Source of the DNA: Deltaproteobacteria bacterium
GTDB lineage: Bacteria > Desulfobacterota > Syntrophorhabdia > Syntrophorhabdales > Syntrophorhabdaceae
DNA: 13,041 nucleotides
Reading direction: 5' to 3'
Assembly (NCBI GenBank): GCA_003506795.1
Contig: DNYO01000004.1
Coordinates: forward strand, 1 to 13,041
In this document: one piece after another, positions 6,244-13,041 of the stretch
Layout of the letters: every line of letters begins with the position of its first letter
Numbering within the stretch: the first letter of the stretch is position 1
Notes under the pieces: model-generated
Databases searched by the model: none
The model's input: only the letters and a program-made list of their open reading frames with translations
What the model was told of the DNA's origin: nothing
Made by a program: the position numbers and the translations under genes

Positions 6244-7463
6244 TCGAAATGACCGGCAGCAATAATATCCCTCATCTCCGGCCGAACCCCGATTGGGCGA
6301 GGCTCCCGATATTCGACCGGACGGGGTGGAAGCGTGTCCGGTTCGGCGATGTCGTCGCGAACCTCAACAAGACCGAGCGGGATCCTGCGGAGGCAGGCAT
6401 CGAACGGTTCATTGGATTAGAGCATCTCGAACCCGGCTCGCTGCACATCCGCACATGGGGCAACGTGGTGGACGGCACCACCTTCACCCGCCGCTGTCGG
6501 CCGGGGCAGGTGCTCTTCGGCAAACGCCGGGCGTATCAACGAAAAGTTGCCGTTGCCGAGTTCGACGCCGTGGTCTCCGGCGACATCTATGTGTTCGCAC
6601 CCGGGGATGGACGGCTGATATCGGAGTTCCTGCCGTTCATCTGCCTCTCCGAGCGGTTCTTCCAATATGCGGTCGAGACATCGGCCGGCTCCCTCTCTCC
6701 CCGCACCGGCTGGAAACAACTCGCAGGGTTCGAGTTCGACCTCCCGCCGCTTGAGCAACAGCGCCGTATTGCGGAGGTGTTGTGGGCGGTGGATGAAGTT
6801 TATTGTGAAGTTACATCCCTAACTGAAATCTCAGCAACGCTTCACAGAGCGTGCCTACGCTCTGTATTTGCCACTCACAACAGCAACAATCGTCTCCCCG
6901 TACGGGAAACTGGGTTTGTCCAGCTCGGAAGGCAACGTGCCCCAAAATACCAAACCGGAACAATGACGAAACCGTACCTCCGGGTAGCGAATGTCTTCGA
7001 TGGCCGCTTTGATTACGATGACATCCTAAAAATGGACTTTGATGAGAGAGATTTTGAAGCCTATCACCTTGAAAAAGGCGATATACTCCTCAATGAGGGA
7101 CAAAGCCGTGAGCTTGTCGGAAGGTGTGCTATATACGATGGTACCATAGAGGACTGTTGCTTCCAGAATACATTGATTCGCTACCGTGCTGGCGAAAACG
7201 TGCTAACAGAATATGCTTACGCATATTTCCAGTACTGTTTCCATTTTGGCATATTCGCTGCCATTGCAAGCCAGACCACTTCGGTTGCTCATCTTGGTGC
7301 TGAACGGTTCGGCACTCTCTTAATGCCGGTGCCACAACAGGAAGAACAGAGGAGAATTGCACAATCTTTAGATCGAATTCATGAGATGGAGTTATACCTC
7401 ACTCGACATTTGAGAAAGGTATGTGACCTTCAGAGAAAAATCATCGAGCATATGATTACATAA
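6240..7463 (+). CDS. hsdS: Type I R-M specificity subunit HsdS
   Basis: This 407-residue subunit sets the DNA target of the HsdM2S methylase and of HsdR. It has the expected two-fold layout. TRD1 covers ~30-168 (KRVRFGDVV, RFIGLEHL, GQVLFGKRRAY, SGDIYVF). The central conserved helix begins PPLEQQRRIAEVL (169-181). TRD2 spans ~215-363 (PYLRVANVFDGRFD, EKGDILLNEG, CAIYDGT). The distal helix begins VPQQEEQRRIAQSL (364-377). The near repeat of the two 'EQQRRIA' segments shows the internal symmetry. GGAGG at 6231-6235 lies 4 nt before the ATG at 6240, which also overlaps the previous stop. Base composition changes inside the gene: TRD1 is GC-rich, while from about 6790 (residue ~184) TRD2 is AT-rich. 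This suggests TRD2 was replaced by recombination, a common way for type I systems to change specificity. Length is typical. Confidence 0.93.
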   Translation: MIEMTGSNNIPHLRPNPDWARLPIFDRTGWKRVRFGDVVANLNKTERDPAEAGIERFIGLEHLEPGSLHIRTWGNVVDGTTFTRRCRPGQVLFGKRRAYQRKVAVAEFDAVVSGDIYVFAPGDGRLISEFLPFICLSERFFQYAVETSAGSLSPRTGWKQLAGFEFDLPPLEQQRRIAEVLWAVDEVYCEVTSLTEISATLHRACLRSVFATHNSNNRLPVRETGFVQLGRQRAPKYQTGTMTKPYLRVANVFDGRFDYDDILKMDFDERDFEAYHLEKGDILLNEGQSRELVGRCAIYDGTIEDCCFQNTLIRYRAGENVLTEYAYAYFQYCFHFGIFAAIASQTTSVAHLGAERFGTLLMPVPQQEEQRRIAQSLDRIHEMELYLTRHLRKVCDLQRKIIEHMIT

Positions 7464-7738
7464 TCCCTAATACACTCACTCCTTCAAACTGACGGTCCTA
7501 AACATCATCCTTCCAGTGCGACGTGCAAACAATGGCCTCAATTGCCTACTGATGTCTAGGTGCCCTTCTGGGCGATGGCTGATCCTGTCCCCATGAGGAT
7601 CTTTCCTATTCTATTGTAAAATTCCAGAATTATTTGCCTATTTGGGTGTTTTACTGACATAATTTCTTAAAATCTTAAAAGAACATCACGCAATCAAATA
7701 GGAACAATAATTCATATGGGGATATAATGAACGTTTGA
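7464..7738. other. AT-rich intergenic region between hsdS and the large nuclease gene
   Basis: This is the only long gap in the window, and it breaks the otherwise overlapping operon. The first half (7464-7610) has mixed composition with no ORF or known remnant recognised; a 4-bp GCCC/GGGC stem with a TTCT loop at 7562-7573 is too short to call. The second half is strongly AT-rich and is the likely promoter region for the downstream gene. Just before that gene is a three-codon ORF, ATG-AAC-GTT-TGA (7727-7738), whose stop directly abuts the ATG at 7739; GGGGAT lies a few bases before it. Confidence 0.6.
7665..7680 (+). promoter_or_regulatory. Possible AT-rich promoter element (TCTTAAAA direct repeat)
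   Basis: Two perfect adjacent copies of TCTTAAAA lie in the AT-rich half of the gap, about 60 bp before the ATG at 7739. The T/A-rich core could serve as an archaeal TATA-type element or a dimeric operator. There is no close match to a full BRE-TATA consensus, and a second candidate (GATATAAT, near 7721) lies closer to the start. The call rests on position and composition only. Confidence 0.25.
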
Positions 7739-10700
7739 ATGAGTCCGCGGGCAAAACAGCTAAGCAACCCAACCTCCACTGGTGGTGCCGGAGTTATTTT
7801 TGAAACACGTGTTCAGGCTGCGTTTGCTGTGTTAATGCTGACCGGAGGACTTGCACCCTGCTTACCCGCATGGCCGATAACTAAAATTAAACTTCAAGGG
7901 AAGCGTTCAGGTTATAATACAGATGACTTGGTTGTTTTTACGAAGGAACCGGTAAGGGGTCACGAATCCAAGATCCTCGCCCAAGTCAAGCACACTCTCA
8001 GGATTACAAAGAACGACAAAACATTCGGTGAAGTGATCAATGCAGCGTGGTCAGATTTCACAAACCCACAAGCGTTTAACTCTGAAAAAGATATTCTCGC
8101 ACTAATTACAGGTCCATTGAGTGCTTCGGACATAAACAATGTCAGAAAAATGCTTGAAATGGCAAGGTATTCTGAAAATGCAAGCGACTTTCTTACAAAA
8201 ATAGAAACGGCATATTTCTGTAGCAATGAAATGAGATCAAAGCTTGAAGCGTTTAAGGTTCAGTTGGGTAAGGCAAAGGGTAAGGATGCTTCTGAGGATG
8301 AACTCTGGAGATTTATAAAAGCCTTTCATCTTCTCGGCTATGACTTGGACATCAAAGCGGGAGTCACCCTATCTCTCCTTCACTCGCTAATCGGTCAGTA
8401 CTCGCCAGAAAACGCCCATAACTTATGGCTTCAAGTAGTTAACGAGGTTCAATCTGCAAATTCAGCGGAAGGTACTCTTGAAATCGAGAGTTTTCCTCAA
8501 GAAATACGCAAGGCCTTTCAAGAGAGACCGATGCAAATAATCCCAGAAGATCTTCTTCCAAAAGAGGAGAAGAGAACAACGTCAGCACTATCTTCAATTC
8601 CACACGTTTCAGAACTAGCAATAGCAATGCTAGCGGGCAGTTGGAATGAAGCGTTAGATGGTGACAAGAAAGTTATTGAAAAACTATCTGCCAGCGGATA
8701 TGTAGATTGGATCGTCAAAATTCGTGAAATCTTTTTCCAAAATGAAGGGATTTTAACCCATAAAAATGACAAATGGGTTATCCCAGAGCGCCGTGAAATT
8801 TGGAGTGCACTCGGTCAAAGGTTGTTCGATGATCACTTGGAGAACTTTAAAAACATCGTGGTTAATGTCCTGAAAGAACGCGATCCCAAGTTCGAACTAC
8901 CGCCCGAAGAACGATTTGCAGCCAACATCCATGGTAAGGTTCTATCACGCTCTCCTAATTTAAGAAGAGGCCTTGCAGAGAGCCTGGCCTTGATGGGGAG
9001 CCACCCGGATGCGTTGACGTCGTGTTCAATAGGTAAGGCAGAGGATACCGCCGCACTTGCGGTCCGGGAGATTCTCGCGGATGCCGACTGGGTGCTATGG
9101 GCGAGCCTCAATGACCTGCTGCCTCTGCTGGCGGAAGCAGCGCCTGGAGAGTTTCTTAACGCCATAGAGAAAGCATTGAGCAGCGACCCGTGTCCATTTG
9201 ACACCTTGTTTGCGCAAGAAGGTTCCGGGATCACGGGCACCACTTACATGTCGGGCATTCTCTGGGCACTGGAGACACTCGCTTGGGATCCGGCATATCT
9301 CATCCGCGTGGTAAGTCTCCTCGGGGAACTCTCGGCTCGAGACCCAGGAGGGAGTTGGGTTAACCGCCCGGCAAACTCACTCACTGCCATCCTGCTACCG
9401 TGGCTCCCGCAGACCTGTGCTCCTGTTGAAAAAAGAAGACTTGCTGTCGAGGCGTTAGTTGATGAACAACCAGATGTGGCATGGAACCTATTGGTATCCC
9501 TCCTACCCCAGTCTCATCAGTTCTCCTCTGGCTCCCGCAAGCCAGAGTGGCGGGATATAATTTCCGATGATGGGTCAAAGAGCGTAACACGCCAGGAGTA
9601 TTGGGAGCAAGTTACCACCTATGCAGAGATAGCGGTCAGCATGGCAATGCGCGAGACACGAAAACTCGCCAACCTCATCGAACACTTCGATCATCTCCCG
9701 TCCCCAATGCAGGAGCAGGTTCTTGAACATTTGAGATCGGCTGAAATCGTAACGTTACCAGAGCCTGAAAGACTCCCACTATGGACTGCAGTTGTTAATT
9801 TGGTCATGAGACATAGACAGTTCGCGGATGCCGACTGGGCTATGGAACCTGAACTGGTTGACAAGATTGACAACGCCGCCAAGAAGATCGCACCTAGTTC
9901 TCCTATTTTACGCCATCGGCGGCTTTTCAGTGAGCGAGCTTTTGAGATATTCGAGGAAGAAGGCGATATTGAAGAGCAGGACAAGAAACTCGATAAAGCC
10001 CGCCAGAAGGCCGTTGGCGAAATTTTAAGGTCAGGCGGAATGTCAGCAGTCTTTGAGTTCGCAAAAAGTGTCGAATCACCCTGGTATGTAGGCATCGGGC
10101 TTGGAGCAATAGCAGAGGATCAAATTGATGGAGAACTCCTCCCGGATTTGTTGGAAGCGGAGGACAAACCTCTCGCGCAATTTGCGGGTGGCTTTGTCAG
10201 GGAGAAGTTCCGCACCCGAGGATGGCAATGGATGAACCAGATCGATCTCACATGCTGGAAGCCCTCTCAGATCGGCCAGTTTCTAGCGTATTTGCCGTTC
10301 GCCACTGAGACTTGGAAACGTGTCTCGACGCTTCTGGGAGAGGACGAATCGCCCTATTGGAGCAGGGCGAATGCCACGCCATATGAGGAAGGTACAAATC
10401 TGGATTATGGCCTTAATCGGCTTGTACAATATAATCGGCCGCTTGTTGCGATACGATGCATCGAAGGGATGAAGTATCGAAAGAAATCAATTAATCCGGA
10501 TGTAACAGTGCGAGCCCTTCTCGCAGCTGTCAATTCGAAAGAAAACACCGGCTCATGGGAGACATATGTAATTCTTGAACTCATCAAGGCGCTCCAGGAG
10601 GACCCAAACACCAACCAAGATGATCTTCTCAAGGTCGAATGGGCATACCTGCCCCTTTTCGAGCATCATCAGGGCGCCTCTCCAAAATTGCTGGAGCGGC

Positions 10701-11275
10701 AATTGGCAGATGAACCAAGATTCTTCTGTGAGGTCATTCGCCTGATCTATCGGTCCAAGAAAGAAGAGAGTTCAGGAAAAGCGCCCACCGAACAAGAAAA
10801 AATTGCCGCTACCAATGCGTATCGACTGTTAAGCAATTGGAAGACCCCGCCGGGCTGTCGGAAGGATGGAAGCATTGATAGCAAGGCACTCTCTGCTTGG
10901 CTGGAGGCGGTGAAAACAGAATGTCGGGAGACGGGGCATTTCGAAGTGGCGATGGCGATGGTGGGCCAGGTTCTCATCCATTTCCCTCCCGATCCAGACG
11001 GTCTCTGGATTCATCATTCTGCCGCTGAGGCACTCAACGGTAAAGACGCGCAAAATATGCGAAACGGGTTTAGAACCGCCTTATACAATTCACGTGGCGC
11101 TCATTTCTCTTCAGCGGGAAAGGAGGAAATGGCTCTTGCGGAAAAATACCGAACGAAAGCGAAAGAGGTAGAGGGTCACGGATACCACCGTTTAGCAGAC
11201 TCGCTAAGGGAGTTGGCGGACTCGTATGAGCGTGATTCTGAATGGGAATCAAAAGGAGGGTTGTTTGATGATTAA
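7739..11275 (+). CDS. Large (1178 aa) defence-type protein: PD-(D/E)xK-like N-terminus plus long helical region
   Basis: The N-terminal ~110 residues fit a restriction-nuclease fold of the DUF4297/Cap4-like type. GVIFETRVQAAFA carries E22, TDDLVVF carries D62 and D63, and AQVKHTL carries Q82 and K84, an E...D...QxK arrangement. The rest is predominantly helical and Trp/Leu-rich, with blocks such as NLLVSLLPQSHQF, RKPEWRD and a C-terminal NSRGAHFSSAGKEE. From memory such blocks recur in large STAND/Avs-like defence proteins. I see no Walker A (GxxxxGK[ST]) anywhere, so an NTPase domain seems absent. A plausible reading is a DNA-cleaving effector with a helical sensing scaffold; this is inference. 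The in-frame stop at 7736-7738 fixes the 5' limit, and no good ribosome binding site precedes the ATG. The first ~1.2 kb is AT-rich (about 40% GC) and the remainder clearly GC-richer. It sits between hsdS and hsdR, with its stop inside the next small ORF. Confidence 0.7.
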   Translation: MSPRAKQLSNPTSTGGAGVIFETRVQAAFAVLMLTGGLAPCLPAWPITKIKLQGKRSGYNTDDLVVFTKEPVRGHESKILAQVKHTLRITKNDKTFGEVINAAWSDFTNPQAFNSEKDILALITGPLSASDINNVRKMLEMARYSENASDFLTKIETAYFCSNEMRSKLEAFKVQLGKAKGKDASEDELWRFIKAFHLLGYDLDIKAGVTLSLLHSLIGQYSPENAHNLWLQVVNEVQSANSAEGTLEIESFPQEIRKAFQERPMQIIPEDLLPKEEKRTTSALSSIPHVSELAIAMLAGSWNEALDGDKKVIEKLSASGYVDWIVKIREIFFQNEGILTHKNDKWVIPERREIWSALGQRLFDDHLENFKNIVVNVLKERDPKFELPPEERFAANIHGKVLSRSPNLRRGLAESLALMGSHPDALTSCSIGKAEDTAALAVREILADADWVLWASLNDLLPLLAEAAPGEFLNAIEKALSSDPCPFDTLFAQEGSGITGTTYMSGILWALETLAWDPAYLIRVVSLLGELSARDPGGSWVNRPANSLTAILLPWLPQTCAPVEKRRLAVEALVDEQPDVAWNLLVSLLPQSHQFSSGSRKPEWRDIISDDGSKSVTRQEYWEQVTTYAEIAVSMAMRETRKLANLIEHFDHLPSPMQEQVLEHLRSAEIVTLPEPERLPLWTAVVNLVMRHRQFADADWAMEPELVDKIDNAAKKIAPSSPILRHRRLFSERAFEIFEEEGDIEEQDKKLDKARQKAVGEILRSGGMSAVFEFAKSVESPWYVGIGLGAIAEDQIDGELLPDLLEAEDKPLAQFAGGFVREKFRTRGWQWMNQIDLTCWKPSQIGQFLAYLPFATETWKRVSTLLGEDESPYWSRANATPYEEGTNLDYGLNRLVQYNRPLVAIRCIEGMKYRKKSINPDVTVRALLAAVNSKENTGSWETYVILELIKALQEDPNTNQDDLLKVEWAYLPLFEHHQGASPKLLERQLADEPRFFCEVIRLIYRSKKEESSGKAPTEQEKIAATNAYRLLSNWKTPPGCRKDGSIDSKALSAWLEAVKTECRETGHFEVAMAMVGQVLIHFPPDPDGLWIHHSAAEALNGKDAQNMRNGFRTALYNSRGAHFSSAGKEEMALAEKYRTKAKEVEGHGYHRLADSLRELADSYERDSEWESKGGLFDD
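11253..11260 (+). promoter_or_regulatory. Strong ribosome binding site (AAGGAGGG)
   Basis: AAGGAGGG lies within the 3' end of the large nuclease gene. Its spacing fits the ATG at 11268 (7 nt) but is too far from the hsdR candidates at 11282 (GTG, 21 nt) and 11294 (ATG, 33 nt). It therefore points to translation beginning at 11268 and reaching hsdR by coupling. Confidence 0.6.
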
Positions 11276-11297
11276 CAAGGCGTGGCTGGTATCATGA
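11268..11297 (+). CDS. Possible 9-residue leader peptide coupled to hsdR
   Basis: ATG at 11268 opens a nine-codon ORF (MINKAWLVS) ending at TGA 11295-11297. It has the best ribosome binding site in the neighbourhood (AAGGAGGG, 7 nt upstream). Its start overlaps the end of the upstream gene, and its stop overlaps the hsdR ATG in an ATGA arrangement. This geometry would let ribosomes that finish the leader re-initiate on hsdR. The peptide itself has no recognisable function. It could be fortuitous: a scar left when the large gene was inserted between hsdS and hsdR. Confidence 0.35.
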   Translation: MINKAWLVS

Positions 11298-12787
11298 CCT
11301 TCACCGAATCCTCCACCGTCGAGCGGATGATCCTCGACACCGTCACCCTCCAGCGGCGAGCCGAGTGCCTGACCGTCCGGGAAGCCTCTCCCGGCCGGGC
11401 CACATCTTTGGGCGGCGATCTCCGCCCGGCCCGCTGGGACTACCTGCCCCCCGCCCAGATCCCGCGCCGGTCCGGCGACGTGATGGTGGAGGCGTGGCTC
11501 CGGGACGCGCTCATTCGTTTGAACCCCGAGATCGCCGCCGAACCCGACCGGGCCGACGAAGTGATCTACAACCTCCGTGCCATCCTCCTCGCCGTGCAGG
11601 CCGACGGCCTCGTGCGGGCGAACGAGAACTTCATGGCCTGGCTCCGGGGCGAGAAGACCATGCCCTTCGGGAAGAACGGCGAGCATGTACCGGTACGGCT
11701 CGTCGACGCCGAAAACCCGGGCAATAACCACCTCGTCGTCACCAACCAGTGGACCTACCAGATCGGCCCGGTGGAGAAGCGGTTCGACGTCGTCTTTGTC
11801 GTCAACGGACTGCCGCTCGTGATCGGCGAGGCAAAGACCCCCACCCGGAGCGCGGTGACCTGGTTTGACGGTGCGTTCCAGATCAACGAGATCTACCAGA
11901 AGCAGGTGCCGGCCATGTTCGTCCCCAACATCTTCTCCTTCGCCACCGAGGGCAGAGTCTACCGTTACGGCTCGATCAGAATGCCCATCGACCTCTGGGG
12001 GCCGTGGCGGACGGAGGAGAACGAACCGGAGGGAACGCTTGCCGATGTGCGCCGGGCGGTCGAGAGCATGCTCCAGCCGGAGGTGGTTCTCGACCTCCTA
12101 CAGTACTTCACCCTCTTTGCCACCGACAAGAAGCACCGGAGGATCAAGATCGTCGCCCGATACCAGCAGTTCACCACCGCCAACCAGATCGTCGAACGGG
12201 TCGTAAAAGGCTATCCGAAGAAAGGGCTCATCTGGCACTTCCAGGGCAGCGGCAAATCACTCCTCATGGTCTTTGCCGCCCAGAAACTCCGCCTGCACCA
12301 GAGACTCGGCAACCCCACGGTGATGATCGTCGTCGACCGCATCGACCTCGACACCCAGATTACCGCCACCTTCAACGCCGCGGACGTGCCGAACATGGTC
12401 GGCGTCGCCACACGGCAGGAACTGCAGACTCTCCTCGCACAGGACGTCCGGAAAGTGCTCATCACCACCATCCACAAGTTCGCCGAGGCCGACGGAAGGC
12501 TGAACGAGCGTTCGAACATCATCGTGATGGTCGATGAGGCGCACCGCACCCAGGAAGGGGATCTCGGCCGCAAGATGCGCGAGGCGCTGCCGAACGCGTT
12601 CCTCTTCGGCCTCACCGGGACGCCCATCAACCGGGCCGACCGCAACACATTCTGGGCATTCGGCGCAGACGAAGACGAGAAGGGCTACATGAGCCGTTAC
12701 TCGTTCCAGGAGTCCATCCGCGATCGGGCCACCCTGCCGCTGCACTTCGAGGCCCCGGAAGTGAAGTTAGGAGCTGTGAAGAAATAA
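11294..12787 (+). CDS. hsdR: Type I R-M restriction/translocase subunit HsdR, N-terminal half, cut off by an IS element
   Basis: HsdR cleaves and translocates DNA; this copy encodes only about 497 residues of the ~1000 usual in the family. Starting at ATG 11294 gives MTFTESSTVERMILD, the normal HsdR N-terminus; a GTG at 11282 adds four residues without support. The PD-(D/E)xK nuclease is present (D165 in RFDVVFVV, E179-A-K181, then FDGAFQ with Q196), and so is the first RecA-like lobe: Walker A QGSGKS (318-322 for GSGKS), DEAH (414-417) and TGTP (441-444). After LHFEAPEVK the sequence turns abruptly AT-rich and stops at TAA 12785-12787. The second RecA lobe and the C-terminal HsdM-binding region are missing. 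The last residues probably come from the insertion sequence. Translocation, and with it cleavage, should be lost. The gene is best regarded as disrupted, and the missing half may lie beyond the element. Confidence 0.9.
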   Translation: MTFTESSTVERMILDTVTLQRRAECLTVREASPGRATSLGGDLRPARWDYLPPAQIPRRSGDVMVEAWLRDALIRLNPEIAAEPDRADEVIYNLRAILLAVQADGLVRANENFMAWLRGEKTMPFGKNGEHVPVRLVDAENPGNNHLVVTNQWTYQIGPVEKRFDVVFVVNGLPLVIGEAKTPTRSAVTWFDGAFQINEIYQKQVPAMFVPNIFSFATEGRVYRYGSIRMPIDLWGPWRTEENEPEGTLADVRRAVESMLQPEVVLDLLQYFTLFATDKKHRRIKIVARYQQFTTANQIVERVVKGYPKKGLIWHFQGSGKSLLMVFAAQKLRLHQRLGNPTVMIVVDRIDLDTQITATFNAADVPNMVGVATRQELQTLLAQDVRKVLITTIHKFAEADGRLNERSNIIVMVDEAHRTQEGDLGRKMREALPNAFLFGLTGTPINRADRNTFWAFGADEDEKGYMSRYSFQESIRDRATLPLHFEAPEVKLGAVKK

Positions 12788-13041
12788 ATCAATCATAAAT
12801 TGGGTGATATGGAGTAGTTCCAATCTCCATGAAACTCATCCCGTGATAGGTTGATATTCGAGATTTCATCATCAGAAACTTTGATTCCTCGCAAATAAAT
12901 ATTTTCATCAAGAACTGCTTGCACCTTTAATCCCTCTTTTGTCTTGGTCGAACTAATCGTATTCACGATTACCTCATAACTGGTCAATGGCCTTCCACGC
13001 CAATTTATTGATATAAATGAAAATAAGCGGTGCTCTATTTT
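12766..13041 (-). mobile_element. ISAzo13-family insertion sequence, one end inside the window
   Basis: GC-rich hsdR sequence changes abruptly to AT-rich DNA at about 12766-12770, and a minus-strand transposase C-terminus begins at 12793. The left end of the element is therefore placed near 12766; the exact terminal inverted repeat and target duplication cannot be fixed because the other end lies outside the window. The element is inserted tail-first into hsdR, its transposase running opposite to the host gene. Confidence 0.75.
12793..13041 (-). CDS. ISAzo13-family transposase, C-terminal part
   Basis: The minus-strand frame is open from the right edge of the window to TGA at 12795-12793, giving 82 residues. 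It contains IEHRLFSFISINWRGRPLTS, then YEVIVN, TKTKEGLKVQA, GIKVSDDEISNINL and EFHGDWNYSISP. These match in order the C-terminal end of the DDE transposases of the ISAzo13 ('Rhodopirellula transposase', PF07592) family. The TTG at 12987 is not a real start, because the frame and family similarity continue upstream to the window edge. The stop lies about 25 bp from the inferred end of the element, as is usual for compact insertion sequences. Whether the element is intact cannot be judged here. Confidence 0.85.
   Translation of the reverse strand, partial: KIEHRLFSFISINWRGRPLTSYEVIVNTISSTKTKEGLKVQAVLDENIYLRGIKVSDDEISNINLSRDEFHGDWNYSISPNL

Noticed and set aside
7562..7573. Hairpin GCCC-TTCT-GGGC as a terminator for hsdS
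   Set aside because: The stem is only 4 bp and is not followed by a T-run.
9220..9250. Walker A-like segment GSGITGTT in the large protein
   Set aside because: It lacks the essential lysine and is not followed by a hydrophobic strand and Walker B.
12793..12987. Separate 64-residue gene starting at TTG 12987
   Set aside because: The frame stays open to the window edge, and the upstream residues (IEHRLFSFISINWRGRP) match the same transposase family, so it is part of a longer gene.

Overview
The window is most likely from an archaeon, plausibly a methanogen of the Methanomicrobiales. This is inference only. It rests on GC-rich core genes, strong GGAGG-type ribosome binding sites, tightly overlapping (ATGA) operon genes, and an ISAzo13-type transposase, a family I recall from such genomes. 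No rRNA, tRNA, CRISPR array or housekeeping gene is present to confirm it. The whole window is one defence island built on a type I restriction-modification (R-M) locus.

Layout, left to right. 1-163 is the C-terminus of a first HsdM methyltransferase. 166-2229 encodes a DUF262/HNH (GmrSD-like) nuclease with a C-terminal HEPN-like RxxxxH motif. 2216-3757 is a second, complete HsdM. 3744-4382 is a DUF4062 (TIR-like fold) protein. 4379-5851 is an AlbA_2/GHKL-type ATP-binding/winged-helix protein carrying a 12-bp tandem repeat that encodes (EVTT)7. 5848-6243 is a doubtful ORF whose first 40 residues resemble the HsdS N-terminus and whose second half is low complexity. 6240-7463 is HsdS with two target-recognition domains. 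After a 275-bp AT-rich gap, 7739-11275 encodes a 1178-residue protein with a PD-(D/E)xK-like N-terminus and a long helical C-terminus. 11268-11297 is a possible 9-residue leader ORF coupled to hsdR. 11294-12787 is the N-terminal half of HsdR, cut off where an insertion sequence begins. 12793-13041 (minus strand) is the C-terminus of that element's ISAzo13-family transposase, which runs off the window.

Every gene from the first hsdM to hsdS is on the plus strand and abuts or overlaps the next, so co-expression as one operon is likely. HsdM plus HsdS should form an active methyltransferase. HsdR keeps its nuclease and first helicase lobe but has lost its second motor domain, so classical type I restriction is probably dead. 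The DUF262/HNH/HEPN protein, the DUF4062-AlbA_2 pair and the 1178-residue nuclease-like protein remain intact and could provide other effector activities. The least familiar part of the locus is this combination: accessory genes embedded in, and translationally coupled to, a type I methyltransferase operon.

Base composition is mosaic. The hsdM, hsdS 5' half and hsdR are GC-rich. The DUF262 gene, the second TRD of hsdS, and the first third of the large nuclease gene are markedly more AT-rich, which suggests several independent acquisitions or domain swaps.
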